Positions 6,782 to 9,865 of a stretch of 9,865 bases of DNA are shown here, piece by piece; position 1 is the first letter of the stretch, and every line of letters starts with the position of its first letter. Source of the DNA: Alistipes sp. CAG:514 (GTDB lineage: Bacteria > Bacteroidota > Bacteroidia > Bacteroidales > UBA932); the NCBI GenBank assembly GCA_000431015.1, contig HF986007.1:1-9865 (forward strand), in the 5' to 3' direction. The notes below the pieces were generated by a model, which was not told where the DNA came from, made no database searches, and was given only the letters and a program-made list of their open reading frames with translations. A program made the translations under genes and the position numbers.

Positions 6782-6976
6782 TTACTCAGCCTTTACTGAA
6801 TCGCAGCATGCTTTTGTTGAGTCGCAGCAAGCGGTTGAATCGCCACAGCAAGTAGTGGTCTCTTCAACAGCAGCAGCCTCAGTCTCAACAGCCTCAGATT
6901 TCTTTGCTTTGTTACCGCAAGCAGAAGCGGCTACCATAAGAGCCACAACCGCAACAGACATAAATACCTTCTTCAT
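6782..6976 (-). CDS. Small lipoprotein with Cys-Cys heptad repeats
   Basis: A 64-residue precursor. Residues 1-19 form a lipoprotein signal peptide (MKK, hydrophobic core) ending in the lipobox ASAC, so C20 is the predicted lipidated cysteine, giving a mature protein of about 45 residues anchored in the inner or outer membrane. After an acidic Ala/Glu/Thr linker (25-42) come three tandem 7-residue units, CCGDSTA, CCDSTKA and CCDSVKA, with cysteine pairs at 43-44, 50-51 and 57-58. Six regularly spaced cysteines with Asp/Ser between them could bind soft metals or form disulfides; this is inference. It has its own promoter match (7026-7057) and a possible terminator. No family name is recognised. 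Confidence 0.85.
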   Translation of the reverse strand: MKKVFMSVAVVALMVAASACGNKAKKSEAVETEAAAVEETTTCCGDSTACCDSTKACCDSVKAE

Positions 6977-7025
6977 AATAATTATAAATTAAAAAAACAG
7001 TTTATTACATCCAAGTTTCAAAGCG

Positions 7026-7057
7026 CAAAAATACATAGTTTTTCCGCAATTAACAAT
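7026..7057 (-). promoter_or_regulatory. Promoter of the Cys-rich lipoprotein gene
   Basis: The minus strand reads ATTG (7054-7057), a 20-bp spacer, then TATTTTTG (7026-7033), matching the -33/-7 layout seen at radA. The predicted leader is about 45 nt and very A/T-rich up to the ATG, without a Shine-Dalgarno sequence. The -33 element lies 20 bp past the phosphoesterase stop, so this small gene is likely transcribed independently. Confidence 0.7.
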
Positions 7058-7076
7058 AATTTTCGATATTTTTTAA

Positions 7077-7607
7077 CTAAATCGTTTCTCTCGGAAACTC
7101 ACACTTCTCAAAATCGGTCACTTGACCGCTTACAATCTGAAAGCGGAGAGCCATTCTCGGCACATCGCGGGAGCCTTGGTAGCCGCATGCGCCGGGGTTC
7201 ATGAAGAGGAAGCCGTACCGCGCGTCACGGAAGACTTGAGGAATATGAGTGTGTCCGCAAACGAATATGTCGGGGTGCCAGTTGTCGATGAGCGCCTTGG
7301 CCCGCAGATCGTACTGTGGCTGGCGAGGATTATAAGCCCAGTAACTGCCACGGCTAAGCCCGATGTGGGTCATGAGAACTCTCAATCCCTCACACTCAAA
7401 GCTTTGGTACGCCGGATAATCCTGTCTGACATCCAGTCCATCGCAGTTGCCGTACACGCCGGTCAACGGTTTGAACGCCGCGATCTCCTTGGCGCACTCA
7501 AGGGTTCCGAAGTCCCCGGCGTGCCAGACTTGGTCCACAGGCTCCAGGAACTTTCTCACATCCTCGGCAAACACGCCGTGAGTGTCGGAAATCAGGCCGA
7601 TGAACAT
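7077..7607 (-). CDS. YfcE/MJ0936-type metallophosphoesterase
   Basis: A predicted cytosolic phosphodiesterase with a two-metal centre; the natural substrate of this family is generally unknown. The 176-residue protein shows the full calcineurin-like motif series: D8-x-H10 (SDTHG), GD at 31-32, GNCD with N54, H81 after LMT, and GHTH with H119 and H121. The length is typical of the single-domain family. The ATG at 7607 puts the first metal motif at residue 8 as expected. It lies 7 bp downstream of the stop of the HGSNAT-like gene on the same strand, so the two are very probably cotranscribed from the promoter at about 8796. Without a signal peptide it acts inside the cell, whereas its partner is in the membrane. 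Confidence 0.92.
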   Translation of the reverse strand: MFIGLISDTHGVFAEDVRKFLEPVDQVWHAGDFGTLECAKEIAAFKPLTGVYGNCDGLDVRQDYPAYQSFECEGLRVLMTHIGLSRGSYWAYNPRQPQYDLRAKALIDNWHPDIFVCGHTHIPQVFRDARYGFLFMNPGACGYQGSRDVPRMALRFQIVSGQVTDFEKCEFPRETI

Positions 7608-7614
7608 GTTCCTA

Positions 7615-8790
7615 CTACAACTTGATGACGATCTTCTTTTTGTAGAGAACCCAGAGGATCGCGAAGATCACCGAGGCGAAGATCAGGGACCAGAGAAGGG
7701 ACAGGTACTCGTTGGCTCCGAAGTAGCGCGCCGGAGCGAATCCGAAGAAGCCGTAGCTCTTGGCGATGACTCCGGAGAAGACGAAGGCCATCAACGCGTT
7801 CATTCCCATGGCCTTGAATGGCACGAATGGCTTCTCGCAGCCCTTGACATCAAGCAGATAGGCCAGGAAAGCGAGCGTGAGCATCGCCCATCCTCCTGTG
7901 TAGAAGACATAGGAGACCGACCATAGCGGCTTGCAGATCGGAATCCAGATGCTGAGGACAATCCCGAGAATCAGGGACAGGCAGCCGTAGATGAATGTTC
8001 TGTTGACCACCCTGTCCGGGGAATAGTTGACAGCTTCGGACGGCATGGAACCTTCGTGGGAAGAGCCTTGGCAGAGAGCGGACATATTCTTTTGCGATCC
8101 GTGGATCATAAAGCCGATCAGGTAGCCAAGGAGGCACGAGCAGGCCGCCGGCAGGGAGCCGAGAACGCCTTCCGGGTCAAAGTTGGTCCCGCCGAAGCCA
8201 TGGTAGCAATGGTCGCCGCCCACCAGCCAGGTGTCTATCCTCATCGAAACGTTGCCCTCAAGGGTGAACGCACCTGGGTCGCGGCCAAAGATCAGTAATA
8301 TTCCCGTGTAGGCCACGCAGATCGTCCCGATGGCGGCCAGGATCCTGCCTGGCTTCTTGAGCCAGAGGGCAAGGCAGCCGGCGATGGCATAGGCCATTCC
8401 TATTCTTTGGAGTACTCCGAATATTCGTTTATGCTGGAGCCAGTAGAGATAGTTCTGGCCGAAGGTCCAGGTCTGGTCGTGGACGGATGTCGGGAAGAAC
8501 GGATAAAGGTTCAGCGCGAAGCCGACCAGGAAGATCAGCGCCCCCCTTTTCAGCACCTTCAGATAGGCCTTCGAGGTGGCTTTCTCATATTTCGAGAAAG
8601 AGAATGCCATGGCGCATCCCATGCAGAACACGAAGAAAGGATAGACCAGGTCAGTCGGCGTGCAGCCAACCCAAGCCGCATGCTTGAGTGGAGGGAATAT
8701 GTGTGCCCAGGAACCAGGGTTGTTCACGATGCACATAAAGGCCACTGTCAGTCCTCTAAGGACATCCAATGATTCATAACGCTTTTTCAT
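7615..8790 (-). CDS. HGSNAT-like membrane acyltransferase (COG4299/DUF5009 type)
   Basis: A polytopic inner-membrane protein related to human heparan-alpha-glucosaminide N-acetyltransferase, which moves acetyl groups from cytosolic acetyl-CoA across the membrane onto an amino sugar. The bacterial substrate is not established. Diagnostic blocks are YESLDVLRGL (5-14); HAAWVGCTPTDLVYPFFVF (37-55), in which H37 aligns with the catalytic histidine of the human enzyme; FDPEGVLGSLPA (204-215); and PLWSVSYVFYTGGWAM (288-303). Roughly ten hydrophobic segments are visible, for example about 46-66, 83-99, 128-144, 150-168, 209-229, 265-286, 294-314, 328-345 and 364-383. A loop at about 230-260 lacks hydrophobicity. 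At 391 residues it is a normal length. The ATG at 8790 follows a TAACTTTG box by only 5 bp, suggesting a leaderless or near-leaderless message. It is first in a two-gene operon with the phosphoesterase. Confidence 0.9.
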   Translation of the reverse strand: MKKRYESLDVLRGLTVAFMCIVNNPGSWAHIFPPLKHAAWVGCTPTDLVYPFFVFCMGCAMAFSFSKYEKATSKAYLKVLKRGALIFLVGFALNLYPFFPTSVHDQTWTFGQNYLYWLQHKRIFGVLQRIGMAYAIAGCLALWLKKPGRILAAIGTICVAYTGILLIFGRDPGAFTLEGNVSMRIDTWLVGGDHCYHGFGGTNFDPEGVLGSLPAACSCLLGYLIGFMIHGSQKNMSALCQGSSHEGSMPSEAVNYSPDRVVNRTFIYGCLSLILGIVLSIWIPICKPLWSVSYVFYTGGWAMLTLAFLAYLLDVKGCEKPFVPFKAMGMNALMAFVFSGVIAKSYGFFGFAPARYFGANEYLSLLWSLIFASVIFAILWVLYKKKIVIKL

Positions 8791-8795
8791 GGGGG

Positions 8796-8803
8796 CAAAG
8801 TTA
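8796..8803 (-). promoter_or_regulatory. Candidate -7 box directly before the HGSNAT-like gene
   Basis: The minus strand reads TAACTTTG, an exact TAnnTTTG, and only 5 bp separate it from the ATG at 8790. A start a few bases downstream of the box would fall at or next to the A of ATG. No TTTG is seen 20 bp upstream. The same geometry recurs at rsmE. Confidence 0.55.
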
Positions 8804-8966
8804 CTCCTTATTCTTCAATATACTAGTACCCTGCTGAACAATTTTAGCAAGAAGCTGTTTTGGTTTGTTTGTCTGAGAATTTTTATTTTTCATCTCGTAC
8901 AAATCAAAACAGGTTCCAAGCGCAAAAAAGTTGGTAAAGATGTGGAGGTTTGGCGGCCACAGGGCG

Positions 8967-9007
8967 GAATTCAGACGGAATTCGCGGTCACCGGCGGGAT
9001 AGAATTC
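8967..9007. repeat. Three GAATTC words within 41 bp upstream of rsmE
   Basis: GAATTC occurs at 8967-8972, 8978-8983 and 9002-9007, the first two as the direct repeat CGGAATTC. They lie in the GC-rich right part of the 242-bp divergent spacer (8791-9032). The left part (about 8805-8940) is AT-rich and shows no gene, RNA or terminator that I recognise. Confidence 0.5.
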
Positions 9008-9020
9008 AAGAATATCATCG

Positions 9021-9028
9021 TATCTTTG
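9021..9028 (+). promoter_or_regulatory. Candidate -7 box directly before rsmE
   Basis: TATCTTTG matches TAnnTTTG exactly, is identical to the radA -7 box, and ends 4 bp before the rsmE ATG. Transcription from it would give a leaderless or almost leaderless mRNA. No -33 TTTG is visible at the expected distance (8997-9000). Confidence 0.55.
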
Positions 9029-9032
9029 CAGC

Positions 9033-9761
9033 ATGGAGATTTTTTACGCTCACAAATTAGACGGGAGCCTTGCTCTTCTGGATGCCGACGAAAGCGCGCA
9101 CTGCGTCAAGGTGCTGAGGCACAGGGCTGGTGACGCGATCACCGTCGTGGACGGGTGCGGAAGCATGTTCCGGTGCCGCCTGGCCGACGATTCGCACAAA
9201 GGAGCGACGGCGGAAATCCTGGAAACCGTTCCCGACTGGGGAGGGCATTCATATTCATTGAATATGGCAGTGTGTCCTACGAAGAACAACGACCGCTTCG
9301 AGTGGTTCGCCGAGAAAGCCACCGAGCTTGGCGTGGACGTGATCTCGCCTGTCATCGGAGAGCGTTCCGAGCGGAAGGTGTTCAAGACGGAGCGCTCCTG
9401 CAAGATCGTGCTTTCGGCCATGAAGCAGAGCCTGAAGGCCAAATTGCCGGTCGTGGAGGAGCCGGTCTCTGTCCGTGACTTCATCCTTGCCCACCGCGAG
9501 GATGCCGGCATCAAGATGATCTGCTACTGCTTTGAGGGTGAGACCGTAAGACGCTCCATCAAGGATGTTCTGCAAGGGGCTTCCGAGGACTCCGGGATCA
9601 CGGTGCTGATCGGCCCGGAGGGTGATTTCTCGCCGAATGAGGCCAGCCTGGCTGTGGAGTGTGGGTTCATCCCTGTGCACCTGGGCCCAAGCCGCCTCCG
9701 CACCGAGACCGCCGCCGTGACAGCCGTGACAGCCTGCTACCTCCACTTCCTGGAAAAGTAG
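9033..9761 (+). CDS. rsmE: 16S rRNA (uracil-1498-N3)-methyltransferase
   Basis: It methylates N3 of U1498 in helix 44 of 16S rRNA using S-adenosylmethionine, acting on the assembled 30S subunit in the cytosol. The 242-residue length is normal. An N-terminal PUA-like domain (about 1-70) contains HCVKVLRH at 23-30. The C-terminal SPOUT domain carries the family signatures KNNDRFEWFAEKATELGV (84-101), IGPEGDFSPNE (193-203) and LGPSRLRTETAA (217-228), which form the knot and cofactor site. The ATG at 9033 is the family start, with the PUA domain beginning at once. It is divergent from the HGSNAT-like operon. The stop is followed by a second in-frame TAG 9 bp later and then by a 14-bp tandem repeat. 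Confidence 0.96.
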   Translation: MEIFYAHKLDGSLALLDADESAHCVKVLRHRAGDAITVVDGCGSMFRCRLADDSHKGATAEILETVPDWGGHSYSLNMAVCPTKNNDRFEWFAEKATELGVDVISPVIGERSERKVFKTERSCKIVLSAMKQSLKAKLPVVEEPVSVRDFILAHREDAGIKMICYCFEGETVRRSIKDVLQGASEDSGITVLIGPEGDFSPNEASLAVECGFIPVHLGPSRLRTETAAVTAVTACYLHFLEK

Positions 9762-9778
9762 GCCGCCAAGTAGGCCGC

Positions 9779-9834
9779 ATGCCGGGAACCGGGTGCCGGG
9801 AATCGGGTGCCGGGAATCGGGTGCCGGGAATCGG
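9779..9834. repeat. 14-bp tandem repeat, four copies, downstream of rsmE
   Basis: Units are at 9779-9792, 9793-9806, 9807-9820 and 9821-9834. The last three are identical (GTGCCGGGAATCGG) and the first differs at two positions. The array starts 18 bp after the rsmE stop and continues as GTTGGGAGG. Between rsmE and the window edge (9762-9865) I see no gene and no terminator; another feature may start beyond the edge. Confidence 0.9.
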
Positions 9835-9865
9835 GTTGGGAGGCCTCCTGGTGAGCAGAAGGGGC

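Noticed and set aside
8967..9007. Cluster of GAATTC as part of the GAATAT signature
   Set aside because: The central bases differ and the cluster is local, so it was kept as a separate short repeat rather than counted with the iterated word.
8801..9034. Minus-strand open frame of 77 codons spanning the divergent spacer between the HGSNAT-like gene and rsmE
   Set aside because: Its start is only the complement of the CATG at the rsmE start, its composition follows the AT-rich to GC-rich change of the spacer, and it has no motif or promoter of its own.
1..9865. Search for a defence, toxin-antitoxin, mobile or secretion system
   Set aside because: Every confident gene is a housekeeping, envelope or small unknown protein; no recombinase, nuclease, restriction or toxin motif is visible.

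Overview
The window looks like chromosomal DNA from a GC-rich member of the Bacteroidota, most likely order Bacteroidales; I cannot place it to genus. The reasons are several matches to the Bacteroidota sigma promoter (TTTG or TTG, about 20 bp, then TAnnTTTG), A/T-rich leaders without Shine-Dalgarno sequences, an HGSNAT-like membrane acyltransferase of a type common in this phylum, and protein sequences with a Bacteroidales feel. There are no tRNAs, rRNAs, CRISPR arrays, insertion sequences or phage genes.

Layout, left to right. Positions 1-239 carry no gene but hold a 15-bp tandem repeat that runs into the stop codon of dacB (minus), a periplasmic S13 penicillin-binding protein with an unusual Ala/Pro-rich linker. 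A divergent AT-rich promoter island separates it from galE (plus). galE converges on asd (minus) across a spacer made almost entirely of two imperfect 49-bp repeats. Next come a 97-aa acidic/helical protein of unknown function (minus) with a clear terminator, a spacer with three related 41-bp repeats, and radA (minus), whose leader holds a further repeat copy. After that are a 64-aa lipoprotein with a Cys-Cys heptad repeat (minus), a two-gene minus-strand operon (HGSNAT-like acyltransferase followed by a YfcE/MJ0936-type metallophosphoesterase), and rsmE (plus), which ends in another short GC-rich tandem repeat.

The genes are mostly single-gene housekeeping units: cell wall trimming (dacB), nucleotide-sugar supply (galE), aspartate-family amino acids and diaminopimelate (asd), recombination (radA) and rRNA methylation (rsmE). 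dacB, asd and galE all touch the envelope, but nothing in the layout shows they are co-regulated.

No defence, secretion or biosynthetic system is visible. The unexplained structure is at the sequence level. (1) The word GAATAT occurs 28 times on either strand, about ten times my rough expectation. It occurs mostly as GAATATG or palindromic GAATATTC, in all three codon frames and between genes, which resembles a highly iterated palindrome or an uptake/methylation word. (2) A family of degenerate 40-75 bp GC-rich repeats fills the intergenic gaps, and one copy appears to have been captured as coding sequence in the dacB linker. All counts were made by eye.
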